Source: a virus. From it: a DNA stretch of 35,919 nucleotides. Positions 7,257 through 15,000 of this stretch are shown piece by piece; the stretch's first letter is position 1, and each line of letters begins with the position of its first letter. A model generated the notes under the pieces. It was given only the letters and a program-made list of their open reading frames with translations, had not been told where the DNA came from and made no database searches. Location: positions 1 through 35,919 of the IMG/VR virus record IMGVR_UViG_3300033148_003177; one strand, written 5' to 3'. The translations under genes and the position numbers were made by a program.

Positions 7257-8228
7257 CTAATAACTCGACTTTCTATTTCTCACTACAATATCTATTGTTT
7301 TTGCGTCTTCAGAACTATATTCACCAATGAAATCTAATCCTTCTGTTGCAATATCGTCTATAGGTAATTCGGGAGAGTAATTCTCAAATCTCATCTTAGC
7401 AACTCTAATTTGAATAAATTCCGACAAACCTCCACCTATTTCATTACCATTAAACTCTATAAGCATTGCTCTTTTCGTTAAATTTCTAAACAAATCTCTT
7501 TGAGTTGTGTCTTCAAAATTTAATGAAATATTACCACTAACATCGAAATTCTTAACTGCTATTGCGTCCACATCTTCATTACCAACAACATGAACTGCTT
7601 CTGCATTATTATTTACTATCAAAGTTAATTCTTTAATCTTTAACGGTGTTGCTGTAATCGCAGTAGCTAAATCAGCCGCTACTCTAACTCTAGCATCCTT
7701 AAATGTAAATAATGTTCCCGATACTGTAGATAATGTTCCTGAAGTTGATGTAACTGGATATCTCGATAAAATATTAGCAGTCAATTCAGCCATCCCATCT
7801 GCAAAATTTAATTCTGCACTATTAACTACACCATAAGGAAATAAGTTCTGGTCTATTCCTGCTCTATTAGATATAATAGAAGTTGTTAATGGGACATTAT
7901 TGGTTTTTCTTGTAAATGTGTGAGTATAAACTCCATCCCCCTCACTTACAGGTGTTCCAAAATTACCCATTACTAAACCAAGTAAAACCGGTGCTAATGT
8001 AGGGTCTAGATTAACTTTTAAATCTCCTCCACCTTCTTTCTTTCCCGTAACAGAACTTTCTCCTTGATTATCTCTAATTCCTCTAGCAGATAATTCTGGG
8101 ATTATTTCCATCTTCTCTTTTAAACTATTTTCCAAAAACGGAATATAAATAGTACTTGGTTCTACTGGAACTCCAGGATTAGTTTCTAAGGTTATATTAA
8201 CCCAACCTCTTTTTCCTACTACTATCAT
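7257..8228 (-). CDS. Major tail tube protein
   Basis: This 323-residue protein is the main candidate for the subunit that polymerises into the tail tube. The sequence is beta-rich, with patterns typical of tail tube proteins: GKRGWVNITLETNPGVPVEP near the start, PELSARGIRDNQGESSVTGK, then GGGDLKVNLDPTLAPVLLG, and a later NISLNFEDTTQRDLFRNLTK. The first of these is the Gly-Gly-Trp/Val start shared by many tube proteins that follow a tail terminator. It starts inside the stop of a 56-residue gene and is followed by the gpG chaperone, as expected. The N-terminal tube motif plus context make the call strong; a C-terminal Ig-like decoration is not evident. Confidence 0.85.
   Translation of the reverse strand: MIVVGKRGWVNITLETNPGVPVEPSTIYIPFLENSLKEKMEIIPELSARGIRDNQGESSVTGKKEGGGDLKVNLDPTLAPVLLGLVMGNFGTPVSEGDGVYTHTFTRKTNNVPLTTSIISNRAGIDQNLFPYGVVNSAELNFADGMAELTANILSRYPVTSTSGTLSTVSGTLFTFKDARVRVAADLATAITATPLKIKELTLIVNNNAEAVHVVGNEDVDAIAVKNFDVSGNISLNFEDTTQRDLFRNLTKRAMLIEFNGNEIGGGLSEFIQIRVAKMRFENYSPELPIDDIATEGLDFIGEYSSEDAKTIDIVVRNRKSSY
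7265..7272 (-). promoter_or_regulatory. AAAGTCGA motif upstream of gpG-like gene
   Basis: The motif lies 22 nt before the start codon, inside the last codons of the tail tube gene, and is followed by GTTATTAGTC. It closely resembles the capsid site, where GATTATTAGTA follows. Confidence 0.4.
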
Positions 8229-8395
8229 TTTCTTTTTCTTCTAGTTTTAGAACGGCTAACCTCTTTAACCTCTCTAAAATTAGGATTACTTAATAATTTT
8301 TGCCCGACCTTTATTGATACCTCTACTATTTCCCCTTTCGTCCAACGACGCTCGGGTATAACCGTATTTACCGTATTGACTACTTCAATTTTCAT
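8225..8395 (-). CDS. Small basic protein between tail terminator and tail tube
   Basis: This 56-residue ORF starts MKIEVVNTVNTVIPERRWTK and ends in a very basic tail (SRSKTRRKRK). It overlaps both neighbours (ATGA at the 5' end, with its TGA inside the start of the tail tube gene), which strongly supports translation. I do not recognise a family. The RRWTKGEIVEVSI stretch looks like a beta hairpin and the Lys/Arg end could contact nucleic acid or an acidic protein surface. A role in tail completion is possible from position alone. Confidence 0.6.
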   Translation of the reverse strand: MKIEVVNTVNTVIPERRWTKGEIVEVSIKVGQKLLSNPNFREVKEVSRSKTRRKRK

Positions 8396-8829
8396 TGTAT
8401 TATTGTTTCAGCAGTTTCAACTTGTAACGTTATATCTATTACTAGTTGAGTACTATTATTAATATACCCCTTATCGGCTTTTATGGGGGTTGTTTTTAAA
8501 ACTTTAGCTATTCCCAAATCGTTATCAGCTCTAAATACTCCACAGACTTCATAGGTTTCATCTCTTGCTACCTGTTCTCCTTTCTCGGGAGTAAAGCCTG
8601 TTTCCTCAAATACTTCCTGAACAATTCTAATCATGTATTGATAAGTGACTTTATTTCTTTGATTATCCAAATCTACCGAAGTAGCTCCTTCAAAAACTAC
8701 ATAAGCAAATGGATAACCCGCTCCTTTATTAGTTGGATATCTATATACTCTAACCGTTCCATCGGTTCCTTTCAAAGAATCTATTGTTTTTAACTTATCT
8801 ACTATGGCGTCAAAAATTGTGCTAATCAT
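8392..8829 (-). CDS. Tail terminator / tail completion protein
   Basis: This 145-residue protein lies between the HK97-gp10-like gene and the tail tube, where the tail terminator (gpU type) is usually found. It begins with a helix (IFDAIVDKLKTIDSLKG), then strands VRVYRYPTN and YPFAYVVFEGATS, QYMIRIVQEVFEETG, a helix with VARDETYEVCGVFRAD, and a final strand pair (TQLVIDITLQVETAE). This alpha/beta order matches the terminator fold of lambda gpU and related proteins, which form the ring that stops tube growth and joins the head. The assignment rests on length, fold pattern and gene order. Confidence 0.7.
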   Translation of the reverse strand: MISTIFDAIVDKLKTIDSLKGTDGTVRVYRYPTNKGAGYPFAYVVFEGATSVDLDNQRNKVTYQYMIRIVQEVFEETGFTPEKGEQVARDETYEVCGVFRADNDLGIAKVLKTTPIKADKGYINNSTQLVIDITLQVETAETIIQ

Positions 8830-9287
8830 TGTCTTAATAAGTGGTTAATTGTTTCTTCAAATGCTCTAACTAATTTATCTTTTGTTTGTTCGAATGCCGG
8901 AACCATAAATGGATGTGCCTTCGTTCCCTTTCTAGATATTGCTTTCGATAATGCGTAAGGATTAATTCCCTTACTTCTTGCCCATCTACCTATTGCTACC
9001 GGTGAAACATAGTGCGGTTTAGTTCCAAACTCTACTCCTTTAGCATAAGGTTCTGTTGCTTGAACTTTTCCTACGGTTTCTCTATTACTATACTTAACCT
9101 CTTCTCTTATTGACCTTCTCAATGCTCCTGTAAATACTGGAACTAACTGCCTTGCTTTCGTTTTCAATGTAGTAGTTACGACATACATTGTTCGTTTCAT
9201 TTGAGCTGATAATTTTTCTTCACTTATACTATCTAGTTTTTTATTTAATTCATCTAATCCTTTAACTTGTATTTCAAATGCTGGCAT
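8826..9287 (-). CDS. HK97-gp10-like tail component / neck protein
   Basis: This 153-residue protein matches the HK97-gp10 family pattern. It starts with a strand and helix (FEIQVKGLDELNKKLDSISE), followed by TLKTKARQLVPVFTGALRRS and then PYAKGVEFGTKPHYVSP. These correspond to the family's typical VDTGxLRxSI and YAxxVEFGT motifs, here as VFTGALRRSI and YAKGVEFGT. A basic Trp-containing stretch (AIGRWARSKG) and HPFMVPAFEQTKDKLV close the domain, again typical. Proteins of this family take part in head-tail joining or tail completion. The gene overlaps the terminator by 4 bases and lies one base after the head-closure gene. Confidence 0.88.
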   Translation of the reverse strand: MPAFEIQVKGLDELNKKLDSISEEKLSAQMKRTMYVVTTTLKTKARQLVPVFTGALRRSIREEVKYSNRETVGKVQATEPYAKGVEFGTKPHYVSPVAIGRWARSKGINPYALSKAISRKGTKAHPFMVPAFEQTKDKLVRAFEETINHLLRQ

Positions 9288-9288
9288 A

Positions 9289-9615
9289 TTATTTTGGTCT
9301 ACTTAAATTTAATTGAACACTTAATCCTAAAGGTCCATTATATTCCTCTACCCCTCTAACCATTAATGTCATTCCAGATATTGTAATTGTTCCCGATAAA
9401 ACTATTTGCATACCATTTTTAATTCCAGACATTGTCGTAAATCCTTGGTATAATTTTTCGTTTTCTCCTAATCGCGATAATGCTACCTGTTCTGGTGATG
9501 CTGGTTGAATATTTACTTTTAAGGCTCCTAATTCTACATATCCTTCTTTATCTGAATCGTTGCTATCAGGGTCTAATTTTTTTAGTATTCCGTCATTTTT
9601 GTATACAATAAACAT
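9289..9615 (-). CDS. Head closure (stopper) protein
   Basis: This 108-residue beta-rich protein lies between adaptor and HK97-gp10-like genes. The stretch LKVNIQPASPEQVALSRLGE followed by NEKLYQGFTTMSGIKNGMQI and a C-terminal strand (LSVQLNLSRPK) resembles the small beta-barrel head-closure proteins (SPP1 gp16 / HK97 gp9 class). These seal the portal-adaptor channel after packaging. The motif with VNIQPASPEQ is common in such proteins, where it forms the barrel loop. Function is assigned by pattern, size and order; other small neck proteins could look similar. Confidence 0.72.
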   Translation of the reverse strand: MFIVYKNDGILKKLDPDSNDSDKEGYVELGALKVNIQPASPEQVALSRLGENEKLYQGFTTMSGIKNGMQIVLSGTITISGMTLMVRGVEEYNGPLGLSVQLNLSRPK

Positions 9616-9616
9616 C

Positions 9617-10258
9617 TTAATACGTATTTTTTCTATATTTATTTAATATCTCTTTAGCTTCTTTTAACATTGTAGATTCTCTCGTATTATAACTCATACT
9701 TATTGCTCCTTGACTCATACTTCTTAAATTCTGAGATGTCGATGGTCTTCTCATATTACTTAAAACTATTAAACCTGTAGCTTCTTTAATTCCACTTGGA
9801 ATTGTGTAATATCCTGCCATATAAGAAATTCTCGCATAAGAAAATCTATTCCTAACAGAGAAGAAATTTGAGATTGAAATATTTCCACTTAATTCTATTT
9901 CAGAATAAGGATATCTAATATGTCTTTTAGAGTCTGGGATATCGTATTTTGCATCTCCATTACCATCTATTAAACCTAATTCACTTATAGATGTTCCTAA
10001 TTTTAACTCTATTTTTGAGACCGATACAATTGGAATCTTTTTAGTGAAAATTATTAAATCACCATCTGTACTTGCCTTTGCTTGACAAGTTTCATTTGTA
10101 ATAACTTCTACTTTCAAAGAATAATTTATATACTCATCAATATAATCTGATGCTCTCGTAATCATTCCAGATAATACAATAGTTGAGTGTTTACTAAAAT
10201 CCATATTAGGATTCCAGGCTTTTAACTCGTCAACACTAATGTAATTTGTTTTATTCAT
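9617..10258 (-). CDS. Head-tail adaptor (connector) protein
   Basis: This 213-residue protein shows the usual adaptor design. A short N-terminal segment (NYISVDELKAWNPNMDFSKH) leads into a helix (MITRASDYIDEYINYSL), a central beta insertion (IPIVSVSKIELKLG, then YPYSEIELSG) and a C-terminal helical part (IPSGIKEATGLIVLSNMRRP). In HK97 gp6 or SPP1 gp15, these helices bind the portal ring. The residues near RISYMAGYYTIPSGIKEAT are a frequent signature of this family (xxYxAGYxxxPxxIKxA). The gene overlaps the membrane-protein gene upstream by 8 bases and starts the neck block. Confidence 0.82.
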   Translation of the reverse strand: MNKTNYISVDELKAWNPNMDFSKHSTIVLSGMITRASDYIDEYINYSLKVEVITNETCQAKASTDGDLIIFTKKIPIVSVSKIELKLGTSISELGLIDGNGDAKYDIPDSKRHIRYPYSEIELSGNISISNFFSVRNRFSYARISYMAGYYTIPSGIKEATGLIVLSNMRRPSTSQNLRSMSQGAISMSYNTRESTMLKEAKEILNKYRKNTY

Positions 10259-10499
10259 TTTCTATTAAAATTATAGTGTCTGTTATTTGTATCTCTCCAT
10301 TATCGTTAACTTCATATAAATTAATGTCAATACTCCCTCTTTGTTTTACGACTCTATGAATTTCGTTTTGGACTCTTATAATGGTCGTGTTTTGTTCTTT
10401 CGCTATTCTATTAGTAAACCATTGATTACTAAAATAAATACCTCCTATTGCTAATAAAATTATAAGTACGATTGTTTTTACTAATTCCATTTTATTCAT
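10251..10499 (-). CDS. Small membrane-anchored protein in capsid-neck interval
   Basis: This 82-residue protein has one N-terminal membrane segment (residues ~7-24, VKTIVLIILLAIGGIYFS). A soluble tail follows with a Gln/Arg-rich helix (NTTIIRVQNEIHRVVKQRG) and a short beta hairpin (DINLYEVN, IQITDTIILIENE). I do not recognise the family. It follows two genes with signal peptides and precedes the adaptor gene with an 8-base overlap, so all three exported or membrane proteins are expressed with the capsid genes. It could anchor or process the secreted neighbours, or act in the cell envelope at the end of infection. There is no cleavage-type Ala-x-Ala after the segment, so it likely stays anchored. 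Confidence 0.6.
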   Translation of the reverse strand: MNKMELVKTIVLIILLAIGGIYFSNQWFTNRIAKEQNTTIIRVQNEIHRVVKQRGSIDINLYEVNDNGEIQITDTIILIENE

Positions 10500-10516
10500 T
10501 TTTTTTTAATTAATTA

Positions 10517-12082
10517 TTAATCGAATATTATTATCATATGATATACTGCTTCTGGAACACTAGTATCTATAGTAAACCATCTTGATATTGTCCAATCTCC
10601 ATAAGTATTACCCCCATTCGGGTCTATGCCTCTTACTTTCCAATAATAAGTATCTGTAACTAAAGCGTCCCCAACTTGAACGGTGAACGATACTAATTGT
10701 CCAGATGTAAATGGGTCTGTATTGTCTGGGTCTCCAGCAAAACCACTATCTGTTCCTGAAACCTTGTCAAGTAAATCACCTGTATCAAAAGTATCAGCTG
10801 TGTCTATTTGTATATTATATCTAATATCATCACCATTTCCGTCTGTCCCAGTAAACTCTAATGTTGGAGTTGTGTCTACTCCAAATGCTGTTTCATCTGC
10901 TGTATTAAGCTCTACCGTTGGAGCTACCGGTTCAGCTGATTCTTTAAATTCTACCATTAAACCTATCCAAGAAGCAGAACTGTCTTGACTTCCAGAACCT
11001 TTAGAAAAACCAACTTCATAACTATCTAAGACTGTTGTGGTAAAACTTCCTCCTCCTGGTCTTAAATCTCTAGCTTCTACAAATTTAGAAACAAAACCTG
11101 TTGCTAAAGCAAAACTAGTATCATAATTAGTAGAATTATCTCTTTCTCTTATATAATGGTCTGTTCCTGGTCCAGTACCTCTATTTCTTCTTCCTAATGC
11201 CATAACAGAATAAATATCACCAGTAATATCTGTCGCTGATGTAGGTTGCATTGCAAATGATATTCCTACTGCATCAGATGTAGTATAACTAGCATAATCT
11301 GCATCGCTAATAGGAACCTCATCACAATCTGTATAAGCACCTGCGTCTAAAGCGTCTCCTGTTCCTGCTCCATTTGGAAGTAACATTTCAACTGATGTTC
11401 CTCCTGGGTATCCATCTCTATCAATAACTATATCGTCTATATACCAGACACCTGTTTCTCCTGCGTGAGCAGTAGCATTTCCAAAATACACTCCGTCAAA
11501 ATAAGTACTGCCTAAAGCTAAAGTATCTAAACCACTTCCAGTCAACTCTACATCTCCATCTATTTTAGCCTCAATTATTCCAACCGTATCGCTAAGAACA
11601 ACCTTAATTTCAATATAGTGCCAAGCATCTTCTGTTAATGCGTTTGTAGAAGTTTCATTAAAATCTGATGGTTGGTCGCTATTTATTCGTATATGTCTAT
11701 CTGTTGTTAAGTATAAATCAACCACATTAACGTTTCCATCATCTTCGACTATACCTATCTTACTTTCTAAACTTGGAGCAGAGTCAACATAAAGCCAAAA
11801 CTGAATATAAATAGTAGCATCTTCAACAAAAATACCAGTAGTTATTCCAATATAAGGAAGTCGTTGAGTAGCAGGAGAATCAATTTTTAAAGAATAATCT
11901 CCTGTTCTTACTATTGTCTGGTCGTAAATTGGAGTAGTTCCAAGAACACCTTGAAATTCTAATACACTTCCTGATTCTGCTCCGTTTAACCATCTTCTTT
12001 CAGTAGCAGAAGTTGTCAAAGGAAATAATCCTAGTAGAATTACTATCAAAAAGAAATTTAAAATTTTAGCTTTAATCTGCAT
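10517..12082 (-). CDS. Secreted LamG/FnIII-like protein in the virion operon
   Basis: This 521-residue protein has a clear signal peptide: MQIKAK basic end, hydrophobic core ILNFFLIVILLGLFPLT, and a type I site TSA|T after residue 26. The mature part begins with a concanavalin/LamG-like jellyroll (about residues 30-225) carrying RTGDYSLKIDSPATQ, ATIYIQFWLYVDSAP, DAWHYIEIKVVLSD and VWYIDDIVIDRDG. A second beta domain follows (to ~385), and the C-terminal ~120 residues look like fibronectin type III (YNIQIDTADTF, TYYWKVRGIDPNG). Such domains bind carbohydrate or proteins. The gene overlaps the upstream fibre gene by 11 bases. An exported glycan-binding protein in a capsid operon is unusual: it may be a virion decoration loaded after export, or a surface protein altering the infected cell. 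Confidence 0.72.
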   Translation of the reverse strand: MQIKAKILNFFLIVILLGLFPLTTSATERRWLNGAESGSVLEFQGVLGTTPIYDQTIVRTGDYSLKIDSPATQRLPYIGITTGIFVEDATIYIQFWLYVDSAPSLESKIGIVEDDGNVNVVDLYLTTDRHIRINSDQPSDFNETSTNALTEDAWHYIEIKVVLSDTVGIIEAKIDGDVELTGSGLDTLALGSTYFDGVYFGNATAHAGETGVWYIDDIVIDRDGYPGGTSVEMLLPNGAGTGDALDAGAYTDCDEVPISDADYASYTTSDAVGISFAMQPTSATDITGDIYSVMALGRRNRGTGPGTDHYIRERDNSTNYDTSFALATGFVSKFVEARDLRPGGGSFTTTVLDSYEVGFSKGSGSQDSSASWIGLMVEFKESAEPVAPTVELNTADETAFGVDTTPTLEFTGTDGNGDDIRYNIQIDTADTFDTGDLLDKVSGTDSGFAGDPDNTDPFTSGQLVSFTVQVGDALVTDTYYWKVRGIDPNGGNTYGDWTISRWFTIDTSVPEAVYHMIIIFD

Positions 12083-15000
12083 CGATAGTATAAGTTATGC
12101 AATAATTGACGAAATTAACCTCTCCAGTGTTCGTTCCGAAATCACACTCAAATCTTTCATTAGCTGTAAATGAAGCATTTGTAATTGAGCCATCGTCGGC
12201 TGTTCCAGCTGTACCACAAACTATCTCTTCAAAATAATTAGTTCCATCTCCACAAGTAACTGCATAACTTGTTCCTCCTTCTGCTCTACAATAAATATCT
12301 GTAACTGTAATAGCGTGTTTTGGAGACCATAAAGGAATATCATCATATACATCTGCCGTTGTAGAAGCAACCGTGAAACATTTTTCAGTTTCGTAAGTTA
12401 AAACTCTTTCAGAAGCTCCATAGTATAAGAATTGGTCTGAGGTAGTGTCTATTCCTATTTCTCCTGCACTATCTATGGTTGGGTCTCCTTGTGGAATTGC
12501 TAACGAGCTCGTAAATATGAAATCATCTCCTTCGTCTAATTCTGAAGCTGAAATGCTATTTGCGGGAACTGTAACTGCTGTTGTAAAGGTTGGAGAGTCT
12601 ATAGGAGCATATACGGATGCTAATGCTGTTCCTCCTATTGTAATATCATTGGTTACTTCTAAATCAGTAAACCAACCTTTTAATACTCTATTAGTAGTAT
12701 CCGCTAAAGAGCCAGTCATTGTAATATCGTTTGCTCCTAGTATTAACGTTCCAGAGCTTGTTATTGAACCAACCCCTAATGTTCCTATTCCTGCTAAATT
12801 AAGAGTTGCGCTTGTTCTATTTATGTCTACAGCCGTAGTTCCAATATAAAATGTTTGGTCTATAAGAGCATAAGTTCCAAAGTCTGAAATATCTGCTTCC
12901 ACCAATTGATGCCATACATTAGTTCCAGGGTCATCGTCCCACATTAAAAATCTATCAGCATTAGGGTCAACTGCAACATCGCTTAAATCAAATAAACTTT
13001 CACCAGTAATATCTGTTAAATAAGTTCCCAAATCGCTTATATCTGCTTCTACTAATGCTCTACTTTCCCAACTATCCCCATCTGCCATTAAAGCGTTTTT
13101 ATCTGTAGGAGTCGTTACTCCAACATCTGATAAGTCTGATAATTGAGTTGCTCCGGCTCCTCCTTCAGCTTCACATTGAATAGCTGATGCTGTAGCATTC
13201 CAAGTACAATATTTAGTGTCTGTAGTGGTTGCAGTCTTAGTTAATGTTGCATCTGTTACCCAAGATTGAAGTTCGGAAAATGTATTTATGTCTTCATCTT
13301 GCATATAATTTGTCAGGGCAGAAGTAGTAATAAATGCACTTGTAGAATTATTATAATTTGATAAGTCGGTATCTACTTCTATGGTAGTGTTAGAAAGTAT
13401 TGCTGAACTCCCTCCTGTAATTGTAAGAACCGTAGAAGTCGCTTCTGTTAAATTTCCCTTATTTATATTAATATCAAAATTATCTGCTGGGTCTTCTACA
13501 ATACTAAAAGTAGTTCCGTCAAAATCAAATATAGGAGCTATTGCCGTCTGAGACACTCCATCAACTTCAAATCCTGCAAAAGTATCTGAACTAGCTTTAT
13601 TATTAAAAGTATCCCAATCTGTATCTGATAAATAACCACTGGTATCCGTATCTGCCTGGGATATACTAACAACATTAGCTGTAATATCTAAAGGACTTGT
13701 TGCACTTGTAATTCTATTAGTATAAGCTGTTTCAAAATTAGTTTCTTGAGTTCCTGTTATTAAAACTAAACCACCTCCGTCTGTAAAATTATCTATTCCA
13801 AAAATAGGAGTTGCTCCACTAATAACGCTCTGGTCAATATAAGTATGGCTTGCTCCAGATTCTCCTATGTGAGTATAAGCTGAATCATAATTACTTTTAA
13901 GGGTAGTGTCTAAATCTGCTTTTAAGCCACTTGCGTCAATGCTTAAATCTATGGTGGTACTATTCTGCGTTAATACATCGGCAGTAATATCATAGGTAGT
14001 AAGAGTTAAATTTATACTATTTGTATCACTAATTGTAGTACTTTCTGTTATCTTGTCGTTAAAAGTATCCCAATCAGTAGTACTTAAATATCCACTATTT
14101 GTAGTGTCTGCAGGTTGGGTTGCAATAGTATGTTGGGCAGAGGTTAAATGATAATATTCATCTGCTATTCCACCTTGCAATGTTCCTAATTCATTATGGT
14201 CTGCTACGGCTGTTCCACTAAAATACTTATCTGTAACCATTTGAATAGTAGTAAAAGAACCTCCGGCTTGAGGAGCAACAATTTTTCCAATCAAAACACC
14301 AAATTCAGTTAATTGGTCTGGTCTTGTTGGCTCTCCTTCTTCTTCTGCTTCTGCTAAAGAGTAAGAACCTCTACCATAAACAACATAAACATCTTCATCA
14401 TCTATGTGCTTATAAACCCAATGAGTTCCGTATTTTGCTACTCCTACAGTTCCCAACGTTCCATCTCCATCATCGTAATGTTCGTAATCTATTACGTTTA
14501 ATGGCGTTCCTTCTGTCCAACCACTACCACTATCTTGATATACTGGAATAAAAGTTGTTGTTGCTGAATCGTATGAATTAGGAATAAACATATTTATTCC
14601 ACCGAAAACAATACCTGAGGTCATTGTAAAATTATTAGTTCCAGAATAAGCTATAGTGCTTCCACTACTTAATTCTAGATTTCTTAAAGTTACTGCTCTA
14701 GTATGTAATTTTTGAACTCCATCTTGAAAATCGTAACCACCGGAAATATAATGAACGTTCCCAAAGGTATCTTTCATTACCTTGCCAATAGGAATATTGG
14801 TTTTGGCTAAAGCGTAAGGGTTTGTTTCTGAAAGAGTTATTGTAGGACTTCCTGAGTTATAATTTAAAGATATACTTGTAGCTGTAATAGTCTGATTATC
14901 TTGTTCTGTTAATATTGCATATTTAAGTGGAGCCGTAACACTATCTGTGGTTCTAAATAAAGCCGTTAAAGCGGCAACTTTAAATGTCCCTGCGTTTGTT

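Noticed and set aside
12445-12849. Plus-strand 134-codon ORF in the giant fibre gene
   Set aside because: Lies fully inside the 1524-residue frame on the other strand and shows no recognisable domain.
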